Below, piece after piece: positions 1-8,823 of a stretch of DNA of 33,206 bases. The notes below the pieces were generated by a model. The model was given only the letters and a program-made list of their open reading frames with translations. It was not told the origin of the DNA and searched no databases. This DNA is from Opitutales bacterium (GTDB lineage Bacteria; Verrucomicrobiota; Verrucomicrobiia; Opitutales; UBA2995). The position numbers were made by a program, and so were the translations under genes. The DNA is taken from contig JAJDZZ010000029.1 in NCBI GenBank assembly GCA_022824405.1, forward strand, positions 1 through 33,206. The letters run 5' to 3'. Position 1 is the stretch's first letter. Each line of letters starts with the position of its first letter.

Positions 1-3
1 GTC

Positions 4-240
4 GGGGTCAGGCCGTAGAAAAGTGATGCCTTTTGGAGAAAAAGGGTCAGGCCTGGAAAACTGTATTCCGTTGCACTTCATACACTTTTGCAAGGCAACT
101 GACCCTGAAAGGCATAACTTTTTACGTCTTGACCCCTTCCTTCTCCGAGATGATTGAATATTCCAACCCCCGCTTAACTAAGCGCCATTCAGGTTTGACC
201 CCTTCCTCCGTAAGGCATCACTTTTCTACAGCATGACCCC
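4..240. repeat. MITE/REP-like element with terminal inverted repeats
   Basis: The block is bounded by 27-nt imperfect inverted repeats at 4-30 and 214-240 that match at 25 of 27 positions; the outer ends read GGGGTCAGGCC and GCATGACCCC. Inside are further TGACCCCTTCC-type modules at about 130-147 and 196-210. Positions 4-147 recur in inverted orientation at 6283-6425. The short open frame inside it (33-236) is not convincing as a gene. Palindromic repeats rich in GGGTCA/TGACCC are often associated with IS200-like REP transposases elsewhere in a genome; no transposase is present here. The element may extend beyond the left edge of the window. Confidence 0.75.
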
Positions 241-265
241 AGCTTCGCGAGGAAACTTCTGATGT

Positions 266-1813
266 ATGAACGGCGCCGAATCAATCATTAAAACCCTGAT
301 CGGAGGCGGAGTGAACACCTGCTTCATGAACCCTGGGACAAGCGAGATTCACTTTGTATCGGCCCTGGATTCGGTAAGGGAAATGCGTTCGGTGCTGTGC
401 CTGTTCGAAGGGGTTGCGACCGGATGTGCCGACGGTTACGCCCGGGTAACGGGAAAACCGGCCGCCGCCCTACTCCATTTGGGACCGGGTTTGGGAAACG
501 GTATTGCAAACCTTCACAACGCCAAAAAGGCCTACACCCCCATGGTTAACCTGGTGGGTCAGCACGCCACTTCCCACCTGGAATACGACGCTCCGCTCAC
601 CGCCGATATCGAAGGTCTGGCCCGGCCCGTTTCCCATTGGGTGCGAACGACCCAAAACTCCGCAACCGCGGCTGCGGACGCGGCCGCGGCTATCGTTGCC
701 GCAAGAACGCCGCCAGGGCAAATTGCCACGCTCATCCTTCCATCCGACGCAAATTGGGATTCGGCCAACGGTCCCGTGAGCACCCCGTCGCCCCCCAAGC
801 CCTCCCCTGCATCTCCGGAACGAATCTCCGCTGTGGCCAAACTGCTCCGACGGCGGGAAAATACCGTCCTTCTCATGGGAGATCCGGTAATGCGCGACGA
901 AAAACTGATCGGAATGGCCAGTCGAATTGCCAAGAGCAGCGGCGCCCGCCTGATCGGGAACTGGTATGGCTCCCGCGTTTCCCGAGGCGCGGGAAGGCCG
1001 GTGTTTGAAAGGCTGAATTATGGGGTGGATCAGTCGATTCGGATTTTACGAGGAACCCGGCATCTGGTGCTGGTCGGAGCCAGGGAACCGGTTGGCTTCT
1101 TTGCTTATCCGAATAAACCAAGCCTGTTGGCGCCCCCCGATGCCCGAATTCATCATCTGGTCGACGTGCACGAGGATATTCCCGCCGCCCTCGAAGCCCT
1201 GGCCGAAGCATTGGGGGCATTCAGTTTCTCCCCCGACCTGGCGCCTTTACAGCGTCCAGCCCTGCCAACTGGGGACCTTTCCCCGGAAACAATCTGGACA
1301 ACCTTGGCGGCATTAATGCCCGAGAATGCCATCGTCAGCGATGAAGCCATCTCGGCGGGCCGAATGGCCGGTCCCCTCACCCAGACGGCTCCTCCTCATG
1401 ACTGGTTGCACGTCACCGGGGGATCCATCGGACAGGGCCTGCCCGTGGCGACCGGCGCAGCTATCGGCCATCCGGATCGCCAGGTAATCGTCATGGAAGG
1501 GGATGGATCCGGTATGTACACTTTACAATCCTTGTGGACCCAGGCCCGAGAGTCCCTGAACGTCCTCACGGTCATCCTGGCCAACCGGAGTTACCGGATA
1601 TTGCATAACGAAATGAAAAATCTCTGCGGGAAGGAAGCCGGACCGAGGTCCTCCCCCATGATGAGCTTGGATGACCCGGACCTTGATTGGGTTGCACTGT
1701 CCCAAGGGATGGGTGTTCCGGCCAAACGCGTAGCCACGTTGGAAGCATTCATCGACGCATTCCGCCGGGGAATTGAAGAACCGGGCCCCTATCTCATAGA
1801 GGCCGTGATCTGA
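266..1813 (+). CDS. Thiamine-diphosphate-dependent enzyme, acetolactate synthase large-subunit-like
   Basis: This 515-residue protein has the three-domain plan of ThDP decarboxylases and carboligases. The N-terminal PYR domain has the cofactor-activating glutamate in CLFEGVATG (Glu48) followed by ADGYARVTGKP. The C-terminal PP domain has the ThDP/Mg motif from GDG at 412-414 to Asn440 in VILANRSY. It is shorter than biosynthetic acetolactate synthases (about 550-600), has no regulatory small subunit beside it and no ilv neighbours. It resembles the group often annotated as acetolactate synthase large subunit (PRK07586-like), whose members are probably 2-oxo-acid decarboxylases or carboligases of unsettled substrate. 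The ATG at 266 has GAGGA at 249-253, about 12 nt upstream. It is convergent with hemB, with only 20 nt between the stops. The ThDP family is certain from motifs; the substrate is not. Confidence 0.85.
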   Translation: MNGAESIIKTLIGGGVNTCFMNPGTSEIHFVSALDSVREMRSVLCLFEGVATGCADGYARVTGKPAAALLHLGPGLGNGIANLHNAKKAYTPMVNLVGQHATSHLEYDAPLTADIEGLARPVSHWVRTTQNSATAAADAAAAIVAARTPPGQIATLILPSDANWDSANGPVSTPSPPKPSPASPERISAVAKLLRRRENTVLLMGDPVMRDEKLIGMASRIAKSSGARLIGNWYGSRVSRGAGRPVFERLNYGVDQSIRILRGTRHLVLVGAREPVGFFAYPNKPSLLAPPDARIHHLVDVHEDIPAALEALAEALGAFSFSPDLAPLQRPALPTGDLSPETIWTTLAALMPENAIVSDEAISAGRMAGPLTQTAPPHDWLHVTGGSIGQGLPVATGAAIGHPDRQVIVMEGDGSGMYTLQSLWTQARESLNVLTVILANRSYRILHNEMKNLCGKEAGPRSSPMMSLDDPDLDWVALSQGMGVPAKRVATLEAFIDAFRRGIEEPGPYLIEAVI

Positions 1814-1833
1814 AGGAAAAGGGGCCCCGGCGC

Positions 1834-2841
1834 CTATAAGCTTGCCGCTACGGCTTTGGCAAAATAGGTCAGGATGATGTCGGCGCCGGCCCTTTTAATG
1901 CAGAGAAGCGATTCGTCCCGGCACTTATTCAGGTCCAGCCAGGAAAGCTTGGCGGCAGCATGGATTTGCGCGTATTCGCCGGACACCTGGTAAGCTGCAA
2001 TGGGAAGCTCGGAATTGTTCCGCAAATCGCGTATGATATCCAAATAGGGTCCTGCCGGTTTCACCATGAGGATATCGGCCCCTTCCGCCGCATCCAGTTG
2101 GATCTCCAGGGCGGCTTCCCGGCGATTGGCCGGATTCAATTGGTAAGTCCTCTTATCCAGGAGGCGGGTTCCGGCGGCTTGAGCGCTGCCAATGGCATCT
2201 CGAAAAGGTCCGTAAAAAGCGGAAGCAAATTTTGCCGAGTAAGCGAGGATCGAGGTTTGGGTATGACCGGCATCATCCAAGGCATCGCGTATGGCGCCGA
2301 TCCGACCGTCCATCATATCGGAAGGAGCCACGAAATCGACCCCGGCTTCTGCCTGTTGCCGGGCCATCTGGCAAAGGATGCCGACAGTGGGGTCATTTAA
2401 GACCTCCCTCCCCGATTCATCCAAGACCCCGTCGTGGCCGTGGTCGGTATAGGGATCGAGAGCCACGTCGGTGATGACCACCATCTCGGGAAATTTTTCT
2501 TTAACCAGCCTCACCGAACGCAATACGAGGTTATCCTCATTGGTCGCTTCGGTGGCCTTGGAATTTTTGAGGCTGGGGTCGACTTGGGGAAACAAGGCCA
2601 CGGCCTCCACACCCAAGGCGAGGAGGGCTTCACACTCCCGGAGCAAGTCGTCCTTGTTGAAGCGGAACTGTTCCGGCATCGAAGCTATGGCTTCAGAGAG
2701 GCCGGAACCGTCCTTTACAAACAGGGGAGCGACCAGGTCGTTCACGGTGAGGGTCGTTTCCTCGACCAAATTTCGAATGGCCGGTGATCTTCTCAATCGA
2801 CGGGGACGCCTCGTTAGGTGAAGTTCGATATGGGGGTTCAT
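1834..2841 (-). CDS. hemB: Delta-aminolevulinic acid dehydratase (porphobilinogen synthase)
   Basis: The enzyme condenses two 5-aminolevulinate molecules to porphobilinogen in cytoplasmic tetrapyrrole synthesis. The Schiff-base lysines are visible in YSAKFASAFYGPFRDA and in ILMVKPAGPYLDI, with the conserved PSDMMDGRIGAIRDALD between them. The metal-binding segment reads LDPYTDHGHDG, with no cysteine triad, so it belongs to the Mg-dependent rather than the zinc class. The open frame extends to 2967, but I place the start at 2841 (MNPHIELHLTRRPRRLR). That gives 335 residues, normal for HemB, and leaves the 94-nt divergent region free for cysS signals. No strong ribosome binding site is seen at this start. 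It faces the ThDP gene tail to tail. Confidence 0.93.
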   Translation of the reverse strand: MNPHIELHLTRRPRRLRRSPAIRNLVEETTLTVNDLVAPLFVKDGSGLSEAIASMPEQFRFNKDDLLRECEALLALGVEAVALFPQVDPSLKNSKATEATNEDNLVLRSVRLVKEKFPEMVVITDVALDPYTDHGHDGVLDESGREVLNDPTVGILCQMARQQAEAGVDFVAPSDMMDGRIGAIRDALDDAGHTQTSILAYSAKFASAFYGPFRDAIGSAQAAGTRLLDKRTYQLNPANRREAALEIQLDAAEGADILMVKPAGPYLDIIRDLRNNSELPIAAYQVSGEYAQIHAAAKLSWLDLNKCRDESLLCIKRAGADIILTYFAKAVAASL

Positions 2842-2862
2842 TGAATGCCTGAAACAAAGGGA

Positions 2863-2891
2863 TTGATTCGCATTAGGCAAATCCTGATAGT
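2863..2891 (+). promoter_or_regulatory. Candidate sigma70-type promoter for cysS-thrS
   Basis: TTGATT (2863-2868) and GATAGT (2886-2891) are separated by 17 nt in the hemB/cysS divergent region, about 45 nt upstream of the cysS ATG. Each box matches the consensus at four of six positions. Position and spacing are right but the match is moderate. Confidence 0.35.
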
Positions 2892-2935
2892 GCTCCATTT
2901 TTACAAATCCGCAATTGAATTTGCCTGGAGAAGGA

Positions 2936-4384
2936 ATGGCCTCGGAACTAATATTATATGATACCATGACCCGCTCCGTTCAACCCCTGTGGGCGGAAGA
3001 CGGTGAGAACTTTCGGTTTTATTGCTGCGGCCCCACGGCTTATGCTCCGGCCCATATCGGCAATTTCAGAGCCTTCCTGGTGCAGGATGTGCTCCGACGC
3101 ACCCTGGAAATTGTCGGGCTCAACCCCATTCACGTTCGCAATCTGACCGACGTGGATGACAAGACCATACGGGGGGCACAATCGGAGGGGAAAAATTTAC
3201 GGGCTTTTACCCGACACTGGATCGAGCATTTCCAACGGGATGCGAAAGCCCTCAACATGCTTGTGCCCCACCGGGAACCCCGCGCCACCGACCACATGGA
3301 ACAACAAATCGAACTGGCCAGCCGCCTGATTGAAAAAGGCCTGGCCTACGTGGCGGGGGATGGCTCGGTTTATTTCAATGTTTCCGCCTACCCGGAATAC
3401 GGCAAGCTTTCACGTTTGCGGGAAAGGGAAATCGCCACTCAGAAGACGACCAGCGCGGGCCGACGCAACGATGCGGACGAATATGACCGCGAATCGGTGG
3501 CGGATTTTGCCCTGTGGAAATCGAGAAAGCCCGAGGATGGGGACAATTTCTGGGACAGCCCTTGGGGGCCGGGCCGGCCCGGTTGGCACCTGGAATGCTC
3601 GGCCATGAGCCGACACTACCTGGGAGACGGCTTCGACCTGCACGCGGGGGGAATCGACCTGTGCTTTCCTCATCATGAAAACGAGATCGCCCAGTGCGAG
3701 GGAGCTACTGGAAAACCGTTTGTCCGACACTGGTTTCACAATGCCCACTTGATGGTGGAAGGCCGGAAAATGAGTAAAAGCCTGGGCAACCTCTACACCC
3801 TGGCGGATCTGACAGGGAAAGGGTATTCCCCTATGGAAGTCCGTTATGCCCTGATTTCCGGACATTACCGGCAACCGTTGAATTTTACCCTGGCCTCCTT
3901 GCAATCGAGTCGGAGCGCATTGAAGAAGTTGGAGAAAGCCACCGAAACGCACCTTGATGCAGGCGGAATGTCGAAGGAGGATTTCAAAGCGCTGGCCGCT
4001 CCCCCCTTTCCCACCGAGTGGGGCCCCTTCGAGGAGGCCTGGAGAGGCTTGGCCAACGATCTGAATGTATCCCGGGCCATAGGCGGCATTTTCACGGGAT
4101 TGGCCCAGTTGGATGAGGGAAACAAGGGAACGGGAACCCTTGAAAATGCCCTCAAAGCTCTGGCTGGAATCCTCTACGCTTTGGGCATCGAGCTGTACCG
4201 AAAAGGCGAGGAAACGCCCGTAACCGTTCCGGAGGAATTGCAAAGCTTGGCGCGAGAACGCTGGCAGGCCAAACAGGAGAAAGACTGGGCCAAAGCGGAT
4301 TTGTTGCGTAAACGGCTCCAGGCCAACGGTTGGCAGGTCAGGGACCGCAAAGACGGCTACGATCTTATTTCCATTTCAACCTGA
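2936..4384 (+). CDS. cysS: Cysteinyl-tRNA synthetase
   Basis: This class I aminoacyl-tRNA synthetase charges tRNA-Cys in the cytoplasm. The HIGH-type motif is in PTAYAPAHIGNFRAF, and the KMSKS motif is in GRKMSKSLGN. The zinc ligands expected for cysteine discrimination are present in FYCCGPT, WHLECSAMS and CFPHHENEIAQCE. The C-terminal part is the helical anticodon-binding DALR-type region, ending in the usual basic tail. The open frame begins at a TTG (2915), but ATG 2936 is better: GGAGAAGGA lies immediately upstream, giving 482 residues starting MASELILYDTMTRSVQPLW. thrS begins 13 nt after the stop, so the two are probably co-transcribed. Confidence 0.95.
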   Translation: MASELILYDTMTRSVQPLWAEDGENFRFYCCGPTAYAPAHIGNFRAFLVQDVLRRTLEIVGLNPIHVRNLTDVDDKTIRGAQSEGKNLRAFTRHWIEHFQRDAKALNMLVPHREPRATDHMEQQIELASRLIEKGLAYVAGDGSVYFNVSAYPEYGKLSRLREREIATQKTTSAGRRNDADEYDRESVADFALWKSRKPEDGDNFWDSPWGPGRPGWHLECSAMSRHYLGDGFDLHAGGIDLCFPHHENEIAQCEGATGKPFVRHWFHNAHLMVEGRKMSKSLGNLYTLADLTGKGYSPMEVRYALISGHYRQPLNFTLASLQSSRSALKKLEKATETHLDAGGMSKEDFKALAAPPFPTEWGPFEEAWRGLANDLNVSRAIGGIFTGLAQLDEGNKGTGTLENALKALAGILYALGIELYRKGEETPVTVPEELQSLARERWQAKQEKDWAKADLLRKRLQANGWQVRDRKDGYDLISIST

Positions 4385-4397
4385 CTTCACTCCATCG

Positions 4398-6239
4398 ATG
4401 AAAGAAATGTCACCCCTGGAAGAAATACGGCATTCCTCCGCCCACGTCCTGGCCACGGCAGTGCTCCGTTTATTCCCCGAGACTAAGTTGGATATAGGAC
4501 CGCCCACCGAGACGGGATTTTATTACGATTTCGACCTCGATCACAAGTTTACGGCAGAAGATCTCGGGGCCATCGAGGCGGAGATGAAAAAGGTGATCAA
4601 GGAGAACCAACGATTCGAACGGTTGGAAACCTCCCGGGAAGAGGCGGTCGAGCTGATAAGGAAAATGGGCCAGGAAAGGTATAAATTCGGCCGCCTGGAC
4701 GATATTCCCGAAGGCGAGGCCATCAGTTTCTACCGCAACGGCGAGTTTGTCGACCTCTGTGCCGGGACCCACGTCAGGTATACCAAGAAGATCAAGGCCT
4801 TCAAGCTGCTCAATGTGGCCGGGGCCTATCACCGGGGAGATGAAAAAAACAAGCAACTCCAACGCATTTACGGAACCGCGTTCCCGAGCAAGGCGAAATT
4901 GCAACATTACCTCGACCAATTGGAAGAAGCTCGCAAACGCGATCACCGCAAAATTGGAAAAGACATGCAGCTTTTCCACATCGACGAAACGGTGGGGCAA
5001 GGACTGGTGCTTTGGACGCCCAAGGGCTCAATCATTCGACAGGAGTTGCAAACCTTCATCATGGAGGAACTGCGCAAACAAGGGTACGATGAGGTTTTCA
5101 CCCCCCACATCGGCAAATTGGACCTCTTCAGAAAATCGGGTCACTTTCCCTATTATCGGGACTCTCAATACCCTCCGGTCATCTCTCGGCAGTCATTGGC
5201 CGGGCTGGCGGACGAAGCCAAAACCTGTGCCGAATTGAGCAACCTGCTGGAGGAAGGGCAAATCGAAGGTTATCTGCTGAAGCCCATGAATTGCCCCATG
5301 CACATCAAAATTTTTGCTTCGCAGCACCACTCCTATCGCGATCTTCCGGTGCGCTTGGCCGAATTTGGTACGGTTTACCGCTGGGAACAATCCGGTGAAT
5401 TGAGCGGCATGACCCGAGTGCGAGGATTTACCCAGGATGACGCCCATATTTTTTGTACGGACGAACAATTACCGGGAGAGATCCAGGGCTGCCTGGATCT
5501 GGTGGAACGGGTTTTCTCAGTCCTGGGCATGGAGGATTACCGGGTGCGCGTCAGCTTGCGGGATCATGAGTCCTCCAAATACGTGGGATCCCCCGAAAAC
5601 TGGGACAAGGCGGAAGAAGCCCTTCTCGAGGTGGCCTCAAACATGGGCGTCCCCTTTTCACGGGAACCTGGCGAGGCCGCCTTTTACGGACCCAAGATCG
5701 ATTTCGTGGTCAAGGACGTCATCGGCCGGGAGTGGCAACTCGGAACCGTACAGGTGGATTACAACCTGCCGGAACGCTTCGACCTCAGTTATATCGGTTC
5801 GGACAACCGACCGCACCGTCCGGTCATGGTGCACCGCGCCCCCTTTGGATCGATGGAACGGTTTTGCGGCGTCCTTATAGAACACTTCGGGGGGAATTTC
5901 CCCACCTGGCTCGCCCCCGAACAAGTCCGGCTCCTGCCCATCAACGATGCCGTTCTCCCCTACACCGAAGCGGTGGAAGAAAAGCTGAAAGCGGCCAAAA
6001 TTCGGGTAACGGTGGACGCCGCATCGGAAAAATTGGGCGCAAAAATCCGCCGAGCGGAGTTGGACAAGGTGCCATTTGCCGGGGTCATCGGAAAAAGGGA
6101 AGTGGAGAAAGAAACCGTGACCGTTCGTTCCCGCGTGGCAAAAAGCCAGGAAGGCGCCTATCCTGTAGCCGGATTCCGGGATCTCATTCTGGACCAAATC
6201 GCCCACAGGACCCTCCCGGGATTTAACGAAAATACTTAA
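4398..6239 (+). CDS. thrS: Threonyl-tRNA synthetase lacking the N-terminal TGS domain
   Basis: This class II synthetase charges tRNA-Thr. At 613 residues it starts directly in the editing domain: HSSAH near residue 12 and CAGTH form the HxxxH and CxxxH editing-site motifs. The usual TGS domain of about 60 residues is absent, and cysS ends 13 nt upstream, so there is no room for it. The catalytic core shows the zinc-site segment LKPMNCPMHIK, motif 2 in FGTVYRWEQSGELSGMTRVRG and motif 3 in VHRAPFGSMERFCGVLIEHF. A C-terminal anticodon-binding domain follows. About 30 extra residues sit between YPPVISRQSLAG and YLLKPMNCP. The start could be ATG 4398 or 4407; neither has a strong ribosome binding site. 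The gene ends 43 nt before the inverted repeat at 6283. Confidence 0.93.
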   Translation: MKEMSPLEEIRHSSAHVLATAVLRLFPETKLDIGPPTETGFYYDFDLDHKFTAEDLGAIEAEMKKVIKENQRFERLETSREEAVELIRKMGQERYKFGRLDDIPEGEAISFYRNGEFVDLCAGTHVRYTKKIKAFKLLNVAGAYHRGDEKNKQLQRIYGTAFPSKAKLQHYLDQLEEARKRDHRKIGKDMQLFHIDETVGQGLVLWTPKGSIIRQELQTFIMEELRKQGYDEVFTPHIGKLDLFRKSGHFPYYRDSQYPPVISRQSLAGLADEAKTCAELSNLLEEGQIEGYLLKPMNCPMHIKIFASQHHSYRDLPVRLAEFGTVYRWEQSGELSGMTRVRGFTQDDAHIFCTDEQLPGEIQGCLDLVERVFSVLGMEDYRVRVSLRDHESSKYVGSPENWDKAEEALLEVASNMGVPFSREPGEAAFYGPKIDFVVKDVIGREWQLGTVQVDYNLPERFDLSYIGSDNRPHRPVMVHRAPFGSMERFCGVLIEHFGGNFPTWLAPEQVRLLPINDAVLPYTEAVEEKLKAAKIRVTVDAASEKLGAKIRRAELDKVPFAGVIGKREVEKETVTVRSRVAKSQEGAYPVAGFRDLILDQIAHRTLPGFNENT

Positions 6240-6282
6240 ATACCAGGGCTGACCCGAATGGCACTAAGTTAAGCAGCGTTTG

Positions 6283-6425
6283 CGGAGAAGGAAGGGGTCA
6301 AGACGTAAAAAGTTATGCCTTTCAGGGTCGGTTGCCTTGCAAAAGTGTATGAAGTGCAACGGAATACAGTTTTCCAAGCCTGACCCTTTTTTCCAAAAGG
6401 CATCACTTTTCTACGGCATGACCCC
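6283..6425. repeat. Inverted partial copy of the 4-240 repeat element
   Basis: This 143-nt block matches the reverse complement of 4-147 with only a few substitutions and one single-base length difference. The flank at about 6246-6282 still shows GCTGACCCGAATGGC and TAAGTTAAGC, recognisable from the far side of the first copy, but the second terminal repeat is missing, so this copy is truncated. It lies between the thrS stop and the YcaO stop and may form RNA hairpins that end transcription from either side. Confidence 0.8.
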
Positions 6426-6433
6426 TTACCCCA

Positions 6434-8737
6434 TCAGGCGATGACGGGAACGGGATTCAGGTTCGGCTCGTTGATGGCCTGTTTTCGCCAGCCCATTTCT
6501 ACGGGCACGTCGTAGAGGCGACCCGGCGCGAAGCGCTCCCAGAAATGGCGAAGTCCAGGCACGATTACGCGCACGACCGGCATCCGGACATCGGGTCGGG
6601 TCTGGTCCAGCGCCAGCAATTCCATGCCTTTGGCCTCAATGAGCGTGCGACACCATTCCACGTCGTCCCTGAAATCTTCCGTATCGGGATAGGAATAGTC
6701 CGATCGGCCGCGGGGCGCTAATTTGTCGTTGGGAGCAAGATAGGGATGATCCGACAACCTACCCTTTTTCCACCACCCTAGGCACATCGGGTCATCAACC
6801 CCGTATTTGGCGGGATTTTGGCCTGGTTGAGGGACCCAGGTCAGGCACTGGTTCATTTCGCAAACGGCTCGCAGAACCGCGATATGCGGATCGAGGTGGG
6901 CGCCGGCGCCGTAAATGATATCCTCTGAATCGGTGTCGGTCCGGCGGGAGAGGGCAACGAATACGGGTATGCCGAGATCGCCGGTCAGATCGAGAACCCA
7001 CATGTCTCGATGACGTTTTTCATAGTAGTCGGAGGCGGTAGTCAGGTAATCATCCTCGAAACTTTTCAGGTCGACGCCCGGTAGAGACAATCGGTTGTAC
7101 CACCAAATGGCGAAAGCATCGCGTTCGACCAATTCAAAAAATCCCTGCAAAATGGCCTCCTCGAGTGTGTTGCCCGCGGCACAGCCGTTTGAATCGGCCC
7201 AAAGTCCAGCGTTCCCGCGTTGCTCCGGGGTCATGCCATAGAGCATGGCAGTAGGCAAATAGCGATTCCGTTTCTCGGTAAGCGACCAAACGGGCGACCA
7301 TTCCAATTCGCGGTCGTGATCGAATCGAGGCGGAACGACATTGTAAGGATGGCTGCGGGCATTGATTGCTTCGGCATGATAGAGTTGCCTGTCACTGAAT
7401 AGCTGCACGTCGTTTGGGTGAATGGCTTGGTCCTCACCAGCCCGATGAAAATCCCTGAAACGGGTGCGACAGCGAATCTCGTCTCCATGGAAGGCGCCGG
7501 AATAACGCTCAATTGCCTCGCAAAGAGCGCTCACCTCGGACTGCTGGGCCGTGCTTCCCTTGCCGGCGCTTTTGCTCCTTAAACTGCGCCGAAGCGAACT
7601 GAGGCTCCTGATCCTCAAGGCTAGATTACTGCCGGCCCAGTGGACGTGCAGCCATGGATCGGTCTGGGGCGCAATGCGTTCGACCCAAGTGACGATACCG
7701 CTAACCGGGCTGACGAGGTGTCGATATTTTTTAAGGGTTTGTATCGGCTCTACCGCGCGCATTCCCCCGCTGGTTCGCGGACCTTTGGGACTTGGCTGAA
7801 GTTTCACCGGAAGAGCCGGTCGGTCTGGGCTTCGCATCGCCTTGTCTCCACAAACGGAACATTGCGGCCTCCGCATCACCGGGTGGGTGGCAACTTTCAT
7901 GCTGATGACATCCAAGGAAAAGGCCTCTTGGTGAAGCGGCGCCGCGTCGTGGAGAACCAGCCACTTGGCGATCTCGGCAGCCGCCATTCCGTAGACGATA
8001 TTCAATACTGCGGGATCGGCCGCCCTCGGTTTATAGGCAGCCGCTTTGCCAAAATGGTTTCGGATGAAGGTGTGGACCTCCTGGTTATTGGCCATACGGT
8101 AGGTCAGGCAAGCCCAGCATGGCCCATCTTCCCCGGGCCGGAATATGGGCCCAAACAGGGGCTGTACCCCCTTGGGACGAATCAGCACCCATGGCTCTCC
8201 AGAGGAGAGGTGAACGCGATTAATGGCATCATTTCGCTCGTCGAGATAGTCGTCACAGACGATGACCGACAGGGTCGGACGGTCGGAACCGACGGTGACC
8301 CCGAGGTCGGCAAAACACTTGGCGAGCCGATGGTCATCCTTACCGTGAATTGCCACCGTCGCGGACCTCAATTTGTTTTCTGCAAAGCGAGGAGATGTCC
8401 CCAAGGAGGACCAGAATGCGGCCTTGCCCTGCTCCATTTCGTAATCGCCTGAAACGATATAACCCTTCCCGGCAAGGGCTGCCAGAGCCGCTTTTACATC
8501 CTTTTCCGAATGGGCTCCAGCCAGGGATTCTATAATCTCGTCCCGTGTCAGGCGACCGTCGAGCAGGGCCAGCAGATCTGGATAAATCCGACCATGCAAT
8601 AGTGTATTGAAGGTCTCGGAGACCAATAGCACCCGCCCAATCTCCAACGACCGGGTTTCCAGATGTGGAGCCAGCACCGGTCGCGCCAATTGAGCATAAT
8701 CCGCGATAATCGGTTTCAGAGGCCCGCGCTCATCCAT
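6434..8737 (-). CDS. Fused C/D YcaO cyclodehydratase (azoline-forming RiPP maturase, TOMM type)
   Basis: In this 767-residue protein, residues 15-95 look like a PqqD/RRE-type leader-peptide-binding winged helix (ARPVLAPHLETRSL, then LLALLDG). Residues about 120-300 form the E1/ThiF-like C domain of the TIGR03882 type, with a likely zinc site from Cys207/Cys210 and Cys293/Cys296. Residues about 330-767 are a YcaO domain of the SagD type (TIGR03604). Its ATP/Mg glutamates are in SEVSALCEAIERYSG (Glu401, Glu407, Glu410) and in EEAILQGFFELVERD (Glu527, Glu535, Glu538). Such proteins use ATP to cyclise Cys, Ser or Thr in a precursor peptide to azolines. The C-terminus reads NPVPVIA, a reduced form of the PxPxP tail common in the family. 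ATG 8737 has AAGGTG 5 nt upstream. It lies 86 nt downstream of the hydroxylase-GlnE fusion on the same strand. No precursor or SagB dehydrogenase is visible. Confidence 0.88.
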   Translation of the reverse strand: MDERGPLKPIIADYAQLARPVLAPHLETRSLEIGRVLLVSETFNTLLHGRIYPDLLALLDGRLTRDEIIESLAGAHSEKDVKAALAALAGKGYIVSGDYEMEQGKAAFWSSLGTSPRFAENKLRSATVAIHGKDDHRLAKCFADLGVTVGSDRPTLSVIVCDDYLDERNDAINRVHLSSGEPWVLIRPKGVQPLFGPIFRPGEDGPCWACLTYRMANNQEVHTFIRNHFGKAAAYKPRAADPAVLNIVYGMAAAEIAKWLVLHDAAPLHQEAFSLDVISMKVATHPVMRRPQCSVCGDKAMRSPDRPALPVKLQPSPKGPRTSGGMRAVEPIQTLKKYRHLVSPVSGIVTWVERIAPQTDPWLHVHWAGSNLALRIRSLSSLRRSLRSKSAGKGSTAQQSEVSALCEAIERYSGAFHGDEIRCRTRFRDFHRAGEDQAIHPNDVQLFSDRQLYHAEAINARSHPYNVVPPRFDHDRELEWSPVWSLTEKRNRYLPTAMLYGMTPEQRGNAGLWADSNGCAAGNTLEEAILQGFFELVERDAFAIWWYNRLSLPGVDLKSFEDDYLTTASDYYEKRHRDMWVLDLTGDLGIPVFVALSRRTDTDSEDIIYGAGAHLDPHIAVLRAVCEMNQCLTWVPQPGQNPAKYGVDDPMCLGWWKKGRLSDHPYLAPNDKLAPRGRSDYSYPDTEDFRDDVEWCRTLIEAKGMELLALDQTRPDVRMPVVRVIVPGLRHFWERFAPGRLYDVPVEMGWRKQAINEPNLNPVPVIA

Positions 8738-8823
8738 TTTTCACCTTGCAGCAATTAACGATTCCCTGATGTGATTGGCGCTAAGAGATACTATGGGCAG
8801 TGTGGCAAATGTTCGTCCCGTTC

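Noticed and set aside
33..236. 67-residue open frame inside the first repeat block
   Set aside because: It lies wholly within a palindromic repeat and has no ribosome binding site or recognisable protein pattern.
2842..2967. N-terminal extension of hemB
   Set aside because: It overlaps the cysS start and promoter and would add 42 residues not found in HemB proteins.
7640..8452. 270-residue frame antisense to the YcaO gene
   Set aside because: It mirrors conserved YcaO coding sequence and shows no family pattern.
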